This document shows, piece after piece, positions 28,917 to 37,469 of a DNA stretch of 64,000 bases. Both the position numbers and the translations under genes were made by a program. Position 1 is the first letter of the stretch. Each line of letters opens with the position of its first letter. Origin of the DNA: Sphingomicrobium aestuariivivum (GTDB taxonomy: Bacteria > Pseudomonadota > Alphaproteobacteria > Sphingomonadales > Sphingomonadaceae); the NCBI RefSeq assembly GCF_024721585.1, contig NZ_CP102629.1:1302001-1366000 (forward strand), in the 5' to 3' direction. A model generated the notes under the pieces. The model saw only the letters and a list, made by a program, of their open reading frames with translations, had not been told where the DNA came from and did no database searches.

Positions 28917-30935
28917 TCAGGCGAGGTCGGGCGGAGTCGCTTCCTTGATCGCGGCGGCGATGAATTCGTCGAGGCTCACGATCTCCTGGTCGCGGCTGCC
29001 GAGCCGGCGAAGGGCAACCTTGCCCTCCTCGGCCTCGCGCTTGCCCACGACCGCGATGATCGGGACCTTTGCAAGGCTGTGCTCGCGCACCTTGTAGTTG
29101 ATCTTCTCGTTGCGGAGGTCGGTCTCGACCCGCAGTCCCGCCGCCTCCAGCTTGGCCGCGGCTTGCTTCGCGAAGTCGTCGGCATCGGAGACGATGGTGG
29201 TGACCACGATCTGCGTCGGCGCCAGCCACAACGGCATCTTGCCGGCATAATGTTCGATCAGCATGCCGATGAAGCGCTCGTAGGAACCGAAGATGGCGCG
29301 GTGGAGCATGACGGGGCGATGCTTCTCGCCATCCTCGCCCACATAGGTGGCGTCAAGGCGTTCGGGCAGCACGCGGTCCGACTGGATAGTGCCGACCTGC
29401 CAGGTGCGGCCGATGGCGTCGGTCAGGTGCCACTCGAGCTTGGGCGCGTAGAAGGCGCCCTCGCCCGGCAATTCTTCCCAACCGTAATCGTCATTATCCA
29501 TGCCCGCGGCCTTCACCGCGTCGCGCATTTCCTGCTCGGCCTTGTCCCACATCTCGTCCGAGCCGAAGCGCTTTTCGGGGCGCGTCGCGAGCTTGACCGA
29601 ATAGGTATAGCCGAAGTCCTTGTAGATGCGGTCGGCCAGCTTGCAGAACTTCTGGATCTCCTCGACCACCTGCCCTTCGGTGCAGAAGATATGCGCATCG
29701 TCCTGCGTGAACTGGCGCACGCGCATGAGGCCATGGAGCGCCCCGTGCGGCTCGTTGCGATGGCAGCAGCCGTTTTCGTAGAGGCGGAGCGGCAGGTCGC
29801 GGTACGACTTGATGCCCTGGTTGAAGACGAGGATGTGCGCCGGGCAGTTCATCGGCTTGATCGCCATCCAGTCGGCGTCCTCGGCGACATCGGGGGCCGC
29901 GGCTTCTTCCTCGCTCTCCACATTGGGGACGATGTCGGGAACCGCGAACATGTTCTCGGCATATTTCCCCCAGTGGCCCGAGCGGGTCCACTGCTTGACG
30001 TCCATCAGCTGCGGGGTCTTGATCTCGCGATAGCCGCCATCGTCGATGGCGCGGCGCATATAGGCCTCGAGCGCACGCCACATCTTGAAGCCCTGCGGGT
30101 GCCAGAAGACGCTGCCATGCGCCTCCTGCTGGAGGTGGAACAGGTCCATCTCGGCGCCCAGCTTGCGATGGTCGCGCTTGGCCGCTTCCTCGAGGCGATG
30201 CAAATGCTCGGCGAGCTGCTTCTTGTCGAGCCAGGCGGTACCGTAGATGCGGCTGAGCATCGGGTTCGACTGGTCGCCGCGCCAATAGGCGCCCGACACG
30301 CGGGTCAGCTTGAACGCCTTTGGGTCGAGATAGCCGGTGCTCGGCAGGTGCGGCCCGCGGCACAGGTCGATCCAGTCGGCCTCGCCGGTGCCGGTCTTGT
30401 ACATGGTGATGGGTTCGTTCTCGGGCAGCTCCATCACCCACTCGGCCTTGAAGGCCTCGCCATTGTCGATGAAGAACTGGCGCACCTTCTCGCGGTCCCA
30501 GACTTCGCGGATCAGCGGCTTGTCGGCCTTGATGACGCGGCGCATCTCTTCCTCGATCGCGGGCAGGTCCTCCTCGGTGAACATGCCGCGGCCGGGGGCC
30601 GGCGCGAAATCGTAGTAGAAGCCGTCGTCGGTCGCCGGACCGAAGGTGATCTGGGTGCCGGGATAGAGGTTCTGCACCGCTTCGGCGAGCACGTGCGCGA
30701 AGTCGTGACGCACCAGCTCCAAGGCATCGGCCTCGTCGCGCTTGGTCACGAGCGCGAGTTTCGCATCGCCCTCGAAGGGACGCTTAAGGTCGCGCAATTC
30801 GCCGTCGACGCGCGCGGCGATCGCTGCCTTGGCAAGGCCGGGGCCGATCTCGGCGGCGACATCATAAGGGGTCGCGCCGGACTTCATTTCCTTCACGCTG
30901 CCGTCGGGCAGGTGGATTTTCACCATCTCGGTCAT
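28917..30935 (-). CDS. thrS: Threonyl-tRNA synthetase
   Basis: A 672-residue class II synthetase that charges tRNA-Thr. Domains in order: TGS ('KIHLPDGSVKEMKSGATPYD'); the editing SAD domain with 'RHDFAHVLAEAV'; the catalytic core with the zinc Cys in 'KPMNCPAHILVF', motif 2 'YENGCCHRNEPHGALHGLMR' and motif 3 'HRAIFGSYERFIGMLIEHY'; and the C-terminal anticodon-binding domain. ATG at 30935 with GGTGGG just upstream is chosen; an open frame to 31022 is not supported by homology. No T-box or long leader is visible upstream. Confidence 0.97.
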   Translation of the reverse strand: MTEMVKIHLPDGSVKEMKSGATPYDVAAEIGPGLAKAAIAARVDGELRDLKRPFEGDAKLALVTKRDEADALELVRHDFAHVLAEAVQNLYPGTQITFGPATDDGFYYDFAPAPGRGMFTEEDLPAIEEEMRRVIKADKPLIREVWDREKVRQFFIDNGEAFKAEWVMELPENEPITMYKTGTGEADWIDLCRGPHLPSTGYLDPKAFKLTRVSGAYWRGDQSNPMLSRIYGTAWLDKKQLAEHLHRLEEAAKRDHRKLGAEMDLFHLQQEAHGSVFWHPQGFKMWRALEAYMRRAIDDGGYREIKTPQLMDVKQWTRSGHWGKYAENMFAVPDIVPNVESEEEAAAPDVAEDADWMAIKPMNCPAHILVFNQGIKSYRDLPLRLYENGCCHRNEPHGALHGLMRVRQFTQDDAHIFCTEGQVVEEIQKFCKLADRIYKDFGYTYSVKLATRPEKRFGSDEMWDKAEQEMRDAVKAAGMDNDDYGWEELPGEGAFYAPKLEWHLTDAIGRTWQVGTIQSDRVLPERLDATYVGEDGEKHRPVMLHRAIFGSYERFIGMLIEHYAGKMPLWLAPTQIVVTTIVSDADDFAKQAAAKLEAAGLRVETDLRNEKINYKVREHSLAKVPIIAVVGKREAEEGKVALRRLGSRDQEIVSLDEFIAAAIKEATPPDLA

Positions 30936-30975
30936 GCCCACCCACCTAATGCAGCGGCGCAAAGCCTTCAACCAA

Positions 30976-31041
30976 AAGGACAAAGCAAGGACACTTGTCC
31001 TTATGTCAACCTCGCTTGACAAGATGCGCGACTCATGTCAA
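30976..31041. promoter_or_regulatory. Repeat-rich operator region between thrS and the XRE operon
   Basis: AAGGACA occurs at 30976-30982 and 30987-30993, 11 bases apart (one helical turn), and inverted as TGTCCTT at 30996-31002, giving a 7-2-7 palindrome. Next come TGTCAA (31004-31009), TTGACA (31016-31021) and TGTCAA (31036-31041). TTGACA could be a -35 of the rightward operon, but no good -10 is visible. It is the likely binding region of the XRE regulator at 31857. Confidence 0.45.
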
Positions 31042-31075
31042 ACAAGCTTTACAAATTGAAAAGGGAGTTTGACCC

Positions 31076-31252
31076 ATGAACATCAATGTGCGGGCCCTGC
31101 TTTACGCCGCCGCCCTGCTGATCGCCGCCTTTGCGGGCAAGGAAGCCGGCCTGTCGAGCCAAGCCAATTTCGCTATCATGAGCGCTCTCATCGCGACCTT
31201 CATCGCCACCCAACGACGCGCCGGCTGCTGCGGCAAGGCAGGCGCCCGATGA
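31076..31252 (+). CDS. Small membrane protein of the XRE operon
   Basis: A 58-residue ORF with an AAAAGGGAG Shine-Dalgarno and an ATGA overlap with the next gene. It has one or two hydrophobic helices (LLYAAALLIAAFAG; NFAIMSALIATFIAT) and a basic, Cys-containing tail ending RAGCCGKAGAR. I recognise no family. Coupling to the next membrane protein and the XRE regulator suggests a shared unit. Confidence 0.7.
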   Translation: MNINVRALLYAAALLIAAFAGKEAGLSSQANFAIMSALIATFIATQRRAGCCGKAGAR

Positions 31253-31860
31253 ACGACAGTGTCCCGACGCGGCGCCGCCCGGTCGTCCTCTGGTTCCTGC
31301 TGTTTATCGCCACGCTGGTAGCGATGGGCATCGTGGTGAAGGCGACCGACATCGGCGGCACGATCTACGGCAAGGCGATGATGCTGGCCTCGTTACCCTT
31401 CCTCATCAAGGCGGGTTTGAACGCGGCGGCCAACGCGCAGTCGAGCGGGAGCCGCGGTACCCCGCAGGCCAGTTACCTGCGTCGGATGCTCGCGGTCAGT
31501 CTCCTCTATCTCGGCTCGCTGTTCGCAGCGGTCGCCCTGATCGATGACGGCGATCCGATCACGCCGATCTCCGCCCTGCTCGCGCTCATGCCCGGCATTG
31601 CGGTCGCGGGCTATTTCTGGGCGGTCGGCCGCTTCCTCGTCGAGATCAAGGACGAGTTTCTTCGCATGCTGCAGATTCGCGCCGCACTGTTCGCCACCGG
31701 CATCTCGCTCTCGGCCGCCTCGATCTGGGGTTTCCTCGAGAATTTCGGACAGGTCCCACATGTCGACGCCTTCTGGTGGCCGATCATCTGGTTCTTCGGT
31801 CTTGGACTGGGTTCGTTGTGGAACAAGCTGACCTACGGCACCACCGGGGAATGCCCGTGA
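31249..31860 (+). CDS. Integral membrane protein of the XRE operon
   Basis: A 203-residue protein with about six hydrophobic segments, beginning 'RRRPVVLWFLLFIATLVAMGIVV' after a short basic start. The frame is open upstream, but ATG at 31249 (ATGA with the previous stop) is the coupled start. It overlaps the XRE gene by a GTGA. Membrane protein plus a small HTH regulator in one transcript is a common sphingomonad module of unknown purpose, in which the regulator usually controls its own operon. I cannot name a transport or signalling function. Confidence 0.75.
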   Translation: MNDSVPTRRRPVVLWFLLFIATLVAMGIVVKATDIGGTIYGKAMMLASLPFLIKAGLNAAANAQSSGSRGTPQASYLRRMLAVSLLYLGSLFAAVALIDDGDPITPISALLALMPGIAVAGYFWAVGRFLVEIKDEFLRMLQIRAALFATGISLSAASIWGFLENFGQVPHVDAFWWPIIWFFGLGLGSLWNKLTYGTTGECP

Positions 31861-32051
31861 AGAACCGGCTCAAGGTCCTGCGCGCCGAGCGCGACTGGAG
31901 CCAGTCCGACCTTGCCGACAAACTCGGCGTCTCGCGCCAGAGCGTGAACGCCATCGAGACCGGCAAATACGACCCCTCGCTCCCCCTCGCCTTCACTATC
32001 GCCGAAGTCTTCGACCTCGCGATCGAACAGATTTTCGACCCCAGGGGATAA
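31857..32051 (+). CDS. Small XRE-family (Cro/C1-type) HTH regulator
   Basis: A 64-residue single-domain regulator: 'KNRLKVLRAERDWSQSDLA', recognition helix 'VSRQSVNAIETGKYDPSLP', then 'LAFTIAEVFDLAIEQIF'. This is the YozG-like minimal HTH. GTG at 31857 is chosen over ATG 31851 because GGGGA lies six bases before the GTG, GTGA couples it to the upstream stop, and the family starts (M)KNRLK. It probably binds the AAGGACA repeats upstream of the operon. Confidence 0.9.
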   Translation: MKNRLKVLRAERDWSQSDLADKLGVSRQSVNAIETGKYDPSLPLAFTIAEVFDLAIEQIFDPRG

Positions 32052-32084
32052 GCGCGCCGGCGCGCCCATCGAAAAGGTAGAACC

Positions 32085-33803
32085 ATGAAACATCACCTCA
32101 CGGGCGCGCTCGCCGCGCTCCTCCTCGCCGCGCCCGACATGGCGCTCGCCCAGACCGCTGAAGATCCCGTCGGCAGCTGGCACGGCGATATCGCCACCCC
32201 GATGGGCGACCTCACCCTCGTCCTCACCGTCGAGCGCGAGGACGACGGCGACCTCGTCGGCAAGCTTGAGAGCCGCGACCAGGCGCCCGGCCGCCTGACC
32301 GAGGTCGACGACCTCGTCATCACCGCCGAGGAACTCCGCTTCGGCGTGGCGCGCATCAACGCCACCTACAGCGCCAGCTGGAACGAGGCCGCGGGCCGGT
32401 GGGACGGCCAATGGGTCCAGGGACAGGGCCTGCCCCTCGCCCTCGAACCGGGCGAACCCGACCCCGATCCTGTCATCGAGGGGCTCGACGGCACCTGGAC
32501 CGGCGAGGTCGTGCGCAACGGCGTCACGCTGCGGCAGGTGCTGCGCATCGCGACCGGCGATGACGGCACGGCCGTCTTCTACGATTCGCCCGACCAGATG
32601 ATCCAGTCGCTGCCCATCGCCGACCTGTCCCGCGAAGGCGCGGATGTCGGCTTTTCCATCTATCGCGGCGTCGTCCGCTTCGACGGCACGCTCGATGGCG
32701 ACACCATCACCGGCAAATGGACCGCCGAGAACCAGCCCGACATGGACCTCGTCCTGACCCGCGGCGAGGCGCAAGAGCCTAGGGAAGCCAAGCGCCCGCA
32801 GCTGCCCGTCGGCCCTTTACCCTATGAGGTGGAAGAAGTGGAATTCGACAATGCGTCCGCCGGCCACAGCCTCGCGGGCACGCTGACCCTGCCCGAGGGC
32901 GAGGGGCCACATCCCGCCGCCATCCTCATCTCGGGCTCGGGCCCGCAGGACCGCGACGAGAGCCTGCTCGGGCACAAGCCCTTCGCGGTGCTCGCCGATC
33001 ACCTTACCCGCAACGGCATCGCCGTGCTGCGCTTCGATGATCGCGGCGTCGGCGGGTCGGGCGGCGATTTCGCCGCCGCCACCTCGGCCGACCATGCGAC
33101 CGACGCCAATGCCGCCTTCGCCTTCCTCGAAGGGCGCGATGATATCGCCGCCGACGCCATCGGCTTCATCGGCCATTCGGAAGGCGGGATGATCGGCCCC
33201 ATCGCCATGCGCGACAATGACGCGGTCGCCTTCCTCGTCATGCTGGCCGGCCCCGGCACGCGGCTCGACCAGCTGCTCCTGTTGCAGCGGCGCCTGATGG
33301 GCGCGCAGATGGGCATGAGCGAGGAAGAGATCGACCGCGGCGAGCCGGTGATGAAGGAAATCTTCGCTGCCATCGGCGCCGCGACGAGCGAGGAACAGGC
33401 CGCTGCCAATATTCGCGCCATCCTCGATGCAGAGGCGATGCAGGCGCTCGGCCTGCCCGCCGACGCCGACCCCGCGCTGGTGATCGGGCAGATGGAATCG
33501 CCCTGGTACGCCTATCTCCTGCGCTACGACCCGCGCCCCAATCTCGAGGCAGTGGATGTACCGGTCCTCGCGATCAACGGCACGCTCGACCTGCAGGTGC
33601 CGGCACAGGACAACCTTTCCGCCATCCGCGTCGCGCTGGCGCGCAATCCCGATGTCACGGTTCGCCAGCTCGACGGGCTCAACCACCTGTTTCAGACCGC
33701 GACGACCGGTTCGGTGGGCGAATATCGCGACATCGAGGAGACCTTCGATCCGGCCGCGCTCGAAGTCGTGTCCGACTGGCTACGCGCCCGCTTCCTGCGC
33801 TGA
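32085..33803 (+). CDS. Secreted alpha/beta hydrolase
   Basis: A 572-residue exported hydrolase. The signal peptide ends MALA-Q (about residue 23). An N-terminal beta-rich region (about 25-235) contains two 'GxWxGxx' lipocalin-like repeats ('GSWHGDIATPMGDLTLVL', 'GTWTGEVV'). The C-terminal alpha/beta hydrolase has nucleophile Ser365 in GHSEG, oxyanion region 'ISGSGPQDRDE', acid 'NGTLDLQVP' and His 'GLNHLFQ'. Esterase or peptidase activity is likely; substrate is unknown. Confidence 0.88.
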   Translation: MKHHLTGALAALLLAAPDMALAQTAEDPVGSWHGDIATPMGDLTLVLTVEREDDGDLVGKLESRDQAPGRLTEVDDLVITAEELRFGVARINATYSASWNEAAGRWDGQWVQGQGLPLALEPGEPDPDPVIEGLDGTWTGEVVRNGVTLRQVLRIATGDDGTAVFYDSPDQMIQSLPIADLSREGADVGFSIYRGVVRFDGTLDGDTITGKWTAENQPDMDLVLTRGEAQEPREAKRPQLPVGPLPYEVEEVEFDNASAGHSLAGTLTLPEGEGPHPAAILISGSGPQDRDESLLGHKPFAVLADHLTRNGIAVLRFDDRGVGGSGGDFAAATSADHATDANAAFAFLEGRDDIAADAIGFIGHSEGGMIGPIAMRDNDAVAFLVMLAGPGTRLDQLLLLQRRLMGAQMGMSEEEIDRGEPVMKEIFAAIGAATSEEQAAANIRAILDAEAMQALGLPADADPALVIGQMESPWYAYLLRYDPRPNLEAVDVPVLAINGTLDLQVPAQDNLSAIRVALARNPDVTVRQLDGLNHLFQTATTGSVGEYRDIEETFDPAALEVVSDWLRARFLR

Positions 33804-33877
33804 TCCGCACCGGCCCGTGGCGCGTCGCTCCAACGGGCGACTAGCCGCGGGCCGCCATGCTTCCTAGATGGGGGAGC

Positions 33878-34648
33878 ATGAACGACCAGCCGACTATCCA
33901 GCACCTCGACGTCGAGGGCCGCCCGATCGCCTACCGCCACCGTCGCGGGTCGAAGGGCATCACCTACCTCTTCCTGCCCGGCTATGCCTCCGACATGGAG
34001 GGCGGCAAGGCGACCGCCATCGACGCCTATGCCGCGCAAGGCGGGCGCACCTCGATCCGCATGGACTATTCGGGCACGGGCAGCTCGCCCGGCGACTTCG
34101 CCGACGGCACGCTTACCCGCTGGCTCGAGGAAGTACTGGCGGTGATCGACCGGCTCGCCAAGGGCCCCGTCATCCTCATCGGCTCCTCGATGGGCGGCTG
34201 GCTCGCGCTTGCCGCCGCGCAGGCCCGCCCGACCCGCGTCGCCGCCGTCCTCGGCCTCGCCGCCGCGCCCGACTTCACCGACTGGGGCTTTTCGGACGAA
34301 GCGAAGGCGATGCTCGAGCGCGACGGCAAGCTCGAACGCCCGAGCGACTATGACGACAGCGTCATGGTGACCCACAAGGGCTTCGTCGATTCCGGCGCCG
34401 ACCTCCGCCTCCTCGACAAGCCGATCGCCTTCGACGGCCCTGTCCGCTTCGTCCATGGCGAGAAGGACAAGGACGTGCCCGCGCGCATCGCCGCCAAGGC
34501 GCTCCAGCGCCTCACCAGCCCCGATGTTCAGCTGCGCCTCATCAAGAATAGCGGACATCGCCTGTCCGAGCCGCACGAGATCGCCGCCATCCTCGGCGAG
34601 CTCCATGCGCTCGACCTGCTTGTCACGCAAAGCGGAGCGACCGCCTGA
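33878..34648 (+). CDS. Alpha/beta hydrolase, ABHD10-like
   Basis: A 256-residue cytoplasmic hydrolase. It closely resembles mitochondrial ABHD10 (palmitoyl-protein and acyl-glucuronide thioesterase/esterase) in 'RMDYSGTGSSPG' and 'GPVILIGSSMGGWLALAAA' (nucleophile Ser104), with an acid in 'HGEKDKDVP' and a His in 'NSGHRLSEP'. ATG at 33878 is preferred over 33857 because homology begins right after it. It heads a chain of overlapping genes (TPR, gloA, gloB, NTF2-like). In eukaryotes ABHD10 acts on S-acyl groups, which would fit a thiol-detoxification neighbourhood; that link is inference. Confidence 0.85.
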   Translation: MNDQPTIQHLDVEGRPIAYRHRRGSKGITYLFLPGYASDMEGGKATAIDAYAAQGGRTSIRMDYSGTGSSPGDFADGTLTRWLEEVLAVIDRLAKGPVILIGSSMGGWLALAAAQARPTRVAAVLGLAAAPDFTDWGFSDEAKAMLERDGKLERPSDYDDSVMVTHKGFVDSGADLRLLDKPIAFDGPVRFVHGEKDKDVPARIAAKALQRLTSPDVQLRLIKNSGHRLSEPHEIAAILGELHALDLLVTQSGATA

Positions 34649-35367
34649 TGTCCCTTTCCCTCCTCGCCCTCGCCCTCCTCGCGCAGGACGCGCCGCCATC
34701 GGTGGCAATGCCGGGCGAACTGCTCGTCTGCGGCACCGACGACAGCATGGAGAGCCGCGAATGCCGCGCCCAGCTCGCCATGAAGGACGGGCGGCAGGCC
34801 GATGCCGCCGCCGAATTCATGGCCATCGCGGGCGAGGCGACCGATTTGCGCAGTGCCGGGCAGGCCTATGCCGCCGCCGCCACGCTCTACAATGTCGCGA
34901 AGGACTATGAGCGCGCCCACGAGGCCGCCGCCGCGGCGGCCGCCACCAACAGCCTCGAGCCGATGCAGCTCGGCTGGGTGCTGGTCGACCAGGCGTGGGC
35001 GCTCCACGAACTGGGGCGGCTCGAGGAATCCAACGCCGCGCTCGCCAGCGCCGGCCAGCTCGTGCAGGACGACCCCTTCTACTGGCTCGCCGCCGCCGAG
35101 ATGGCCGGACAGTCGGGCGACTATGCCACCGCGCTCACCCGCATCGGCCAGGCCGAGCAGCGCGCCCCCGACAGCCCCGAAGTGCTCTTCACCAAGGGCG
35201 AGGTGCTGATGGCCTCGGGCGACGAGGCGGGCGCGAAGGCCGCCTGGCAGGCGGCGATCCTCGCCATGCCCGACCATCCCGCCGCCCAGATCGCCAACGA
35301 ACGGCTGCAGGCACTCGAGCCGCTTGCCCCCACTCCCGACGTCCCCCCCGAGGAGCCCGCCCGATGA
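34648..35367 (+). CDS. Tetratricopeptide-repeat protein
   Basis: A 239-residue protein starting in TGATG with the previous stop. A short hydrophobic N-terminus (MSLSLLALALLAQ) suggests export. Helical repeats from about residue 50 to 225 include 'AGQAYAAAATLYNVAKDYERA', 'LGWVLVDQAWALHELGRLEE' and 'SPEVLFTKGEVLMASGDEAG', typical of TPRs. It is probably a scaffold; partner unknown. It overlaps gloA by 4 bases. Confidence 0.8.
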   Translation: MSLSLLALALLAQDAPPSVAMPGELLVCGTDDSMESRECRAQLAMKDGRQADAAAEFMAIAGEATDLRSAGQAYAAAATLYNVAKDYERAHEAAAAAAATNSLEPMQLGWVLVDQAWALHELGRLEESNAALASAGQLVQDDPFYWLAAAEMAGQSGDYATALTRIGQAEQRAPDSPEVLFTKGEVLMASGDEAGAKAAWQAAILAMPDHPAAQIANERLQALEPLAPTPDVPPEEPAR

Positions 35368-35786
35368 CCGCTTTCCTCCACACCATGATCCGCGTCACCG
35401 ACCCCGAGGCGACGATCAACTTCTTCAAGCTGCTCGGCCTCGAAGGGCGACGCGTGAAGGAAAGCGATCCCGGTCGCTTCACCCTCTATTTCCTTGGCGT
35501 GCCCGGCGAGGATGCCGAGATCGAGCTCACGCACAATTGGGACGGCGAGGGCGAGGATTTCGGCGGCGGGCGCAATTTCGGTCATCTCGCCTTCGAGGTC
35601 GATGACATCTACGCCACCTGCGAGAAGCTGCAGGCCCATGGCGTCACCATCAACCGGCCCCCGCGCGAGGGCCGCATGGCCTTCGTGAAGACCCCCGACG
35701 GCATCTCGATCGAGCTCTTGAACAAGGGCGGCGCGCAGGAACCGAAGGAGCCGTGGGCCTCGATGGAGAATGTCGGCACATGGTGA
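35364..35786 (+). CDS. gloA: Lactoylglutathione lyase (glyoxalase I)
   Basis: A 140-residue glyoxalase I that isomerises the methylglyoxal-glutathione hemithioacetal to S-lactoylglutathione. The four metal ligands are visible: His6 ('FLHTMIRV'), Glu in 'AEIELTHNW', His in 'FGHLAFEV' and Glu in 'GISIELLN'. The metal is normally Ni2+ or Zn2+. It overlaps the TPR gene upstream and gloB downstream (7 bases), so both glyoxalase steps are made from one message. Confidence 0.95.
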   Translation: MTAFLHTMIRVTDPEATINFFKLLGLEGRRVKESDPGRFTLYFLGVPGEDAEIELTHNWDGEGEDFGGGRNFGHLAFEVDDIYATCEKLQAHGVTINRPPREGRMAFVKTPDGISIELLNKGGAQEPKEPWASMENVGTW

Positions 35787-36532
35787 CGCGCGCAGGCTAT
35801 GAGATCGACAAGGTCGGCGATCTCGAGATCGCCTGTGTCCCCGCGTTCAGCGACAATTATCACTGGCTGGTGAAGCTCGGCAATGCCGTGCTGGTGGTCG
35901 ACCCGGGCGACGGCGCAGCCTGCCTCCAGGCGGCGGAAAAGCTCGGCTGGACCATCACCCACGTGCTCGTCACCCACTGGCACCCCGACCACACCGGCGG
36001 CAATCTCGCCATCAGGGAGGCGACCGGCGCGCAGATCCTCGGCCCCGCCCCCGAAGCCGACAAGATTCCCGGCCTCGACGTCGCGCTCGAGGACGACCAG
36101 CTCTTCTCGATCGAGGGCCAGCCGATCACCGTCTGGCACGTCCCCGGCCACACCCTCGGCCACATCGCCTACGTCTTCCACGACGGCCCCGTCTTCTGCG
36201 GCGACACGCTGTTCGCGATGGGCTGCGGAAGATTGTTCGAGGGCACGGCGGCCCAGATGCACGCGAGCCTCCGCCGCTTCGCCGACCTTCCCGGCGGCAC
36301 GCCGCTCTATTGCGCCCACGAATATACGCTGTCGAATGGCCGCTTCGCGATCACCGCCGAGCCCGACAATGCCGCCATCGCCGAGCGCCTCGCCGCCGTC
36401 GAGACCGCGCGCGCCGCGGGCCGCCGCACCGTCCCCACCACGGTGGGCGAGGAGCTGGCGACCAACCCGTTTATGCGCGCGGAGAGTGCTGAAGAGCTCG
36501 CCCGCCGCCGCACCGCCAAGGACAATTTCTGA
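35780..36532 (+). CDS. gloB: Hydroxyacylglutathione hydrolase (glyoxalase II)
   Basis: A 250-residue metallo-beta-lactamase-fold hydrolase releasing lactate and glutathione from S-lactoylglutathione. The metal site is complete: THWHPDHTGG, H of 'VPGHTLGH', D of 'FCGDTLF' and H of 'YCAHEYT'. The C-terminal glutathione-binding domain ends 'AEELARRRTAKDNF'. ATG at 35780 lies inside the gloA 3' end, implying coupling. Confidence 0.95.
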   Translation: MVTRAGYEIDKVGDLEIACVPAFSDNYHWLVKLGNAVLVVDPGDGAACLQAAEKLGWTITHVLVTHWHPDHTGGNLAIREATGAQILGPAPEADKIPGLDVALEDDQLFSIEGQPITVWHVPGHTLGHIAYVFHDGPVFCGDTLFAMGCGRLFEGTAAQMHASLRRFADLPGGTPLYCAHEYTLSNGRFAITAEPDNAAIAERLAAVETARAAGRRTVPTTVGEELATNPFMRAESAEELARRRTAKDNF

Positions 36533-36999
36533 TGCGCCTCACGATCATCGCCCTCGCGCTCGGCCTCGCCGCCTGCCAGCAGCAGGAGCCCGACGCGCCC
36601 GCCGCACCCGACCTCGCCGAAACCCGCGCCGCGATCGAGGCCGTGCTGGATGCCAGCGACGACGGCTGGAACGAGGGCGACATGGACAAATTCCTGTCCA
36701 TCTATTCGGACGATCCCGCCACCAGCTATGTCGGCTCGAAGGGGCTCTCCCGCGGCAAGGCCGAGTTCGAGGAACGCTATCGAAACGCCTATGACTGGTC
36801 GGCTCCCGACAATAGCGAACGCGGAACCCTGTCGATGGAAACGCTCGACGTCCGCCCCCTCGGCCCCGACCATGCGCTCTATATCGGCCGCTATACGCTG
36901 ACCTATGCCGACGACCGCGATCCCGACACGGGGCTCACGAGCCTCGTCTTCGCGCGTGAGGGCGAAGATTGGCGTATCATCGCCGACCATTCGAGCTGA
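36532..36999 (+). CDS. NTF2-like (SnoaL/DUF4440) lipoprotein
   Basis: A 155-residue lipoprotein (lipobox LAAC-Q, Cys about residue 15). It has an NTF2-like alpha+beta fold: 'IEAVLDASDDGWNEGDMDKFLSIY' then beta strands 'ALYIGRYTLTYAD' and 'LVFAREGEDWRIIADHSS'. Members include small hydrolases, isomerases and binding proteins; no catalytic residues can be assigned. The start overlaps the gloB stop by one base. Confidence 0.85.
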   Translation: MRLTIIALALGLAACQQQEPDAPAAPDLAETRAAIEAVLDASDDGWNEGDMDKFLSIYSDDPATSYVGSKGLSRGKAEFEERYRNAYDWSAPDNSERGTLSMETLDVRPLGPDHALYIGRYTLTYADDRDPDTGLTSLVFAREGEDWRIIADHSS

Positions 37000-37070
37000 T
37001 CCGTTCAGGCCAGCGAAACATCGGCGGGCCGAGAATCGTTTCAAGAGCGGAACCCTTCAGGAGTCGCGCC

Positions 37071-37466
37071 ATGAACAAGATCCTTGCCCTCGCGCCGCTG
37101 GCGCTGCTCGCCGGCTGCACCACCTCCGAACCCTATGCGATGAGCGCCGATGACGAGGCCGAGCTCGCCGAGCTGCTCGGCGACCGCGTGCCCGGCGAGC
37201 CGGTCAGCTGCCTGCCCGCCAACGTCACTTCCTCGACCGTGGTCGATGATCACACCATCGTCTATCGCGTCGGCCGCACCCGCTACCTCCAGACCTTCGA
37301 TGCCCCCTGCAGCGGGCTCGACCGGATCGGCCACGTACTGGTGATCGAAAGCCCGATGGGGCGCACCTGCCGCGGCGACCGCGCCCGCGTGGTCGAGACG
37401 ACGGCGGGCATGACCGGCGGCTTTTGCACCTTCAGCCACTTCATCCCCTATCGCGACGCCGACTAG
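37071..37466 (+). CDS. DUF6491-like lipoprotein
   Basis: A 131-residue lipoprotein (lipobox LLAGC-T). The core 'PVSCLPANVTSSTVVDDHTIVYRV' followed by paired Cys (four after the lipobox) resembles the DUF6491 family of sphingomonads and xanthomonads. Function unknown. AGGAG eight bases upstream fixes the ATG. The stop lies 3 bases from that of the convergent CPBP gene. Confidence 0.7.
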   Translation: MNKILALAPLALLAGCTTSEPYAMSADDEAELAELLGDRVPGEPVSCLPANVTSSTVVDDHTIVYRVGRTRYLQTFDAPCSGLDRIGHVLVIESPMGRTCRGDRARVVETTAGMTGGFCTFSHFIPYRDAD

Positions 37467-37469
37467 GCC

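Noticed and set aside
30936-31075. T-box or attenuator leader for thrS
   Set aside because: The thrS leader is short, with no conserved T-box sequence or specifier loop; the dyads here fit the divergent XRE operon better.
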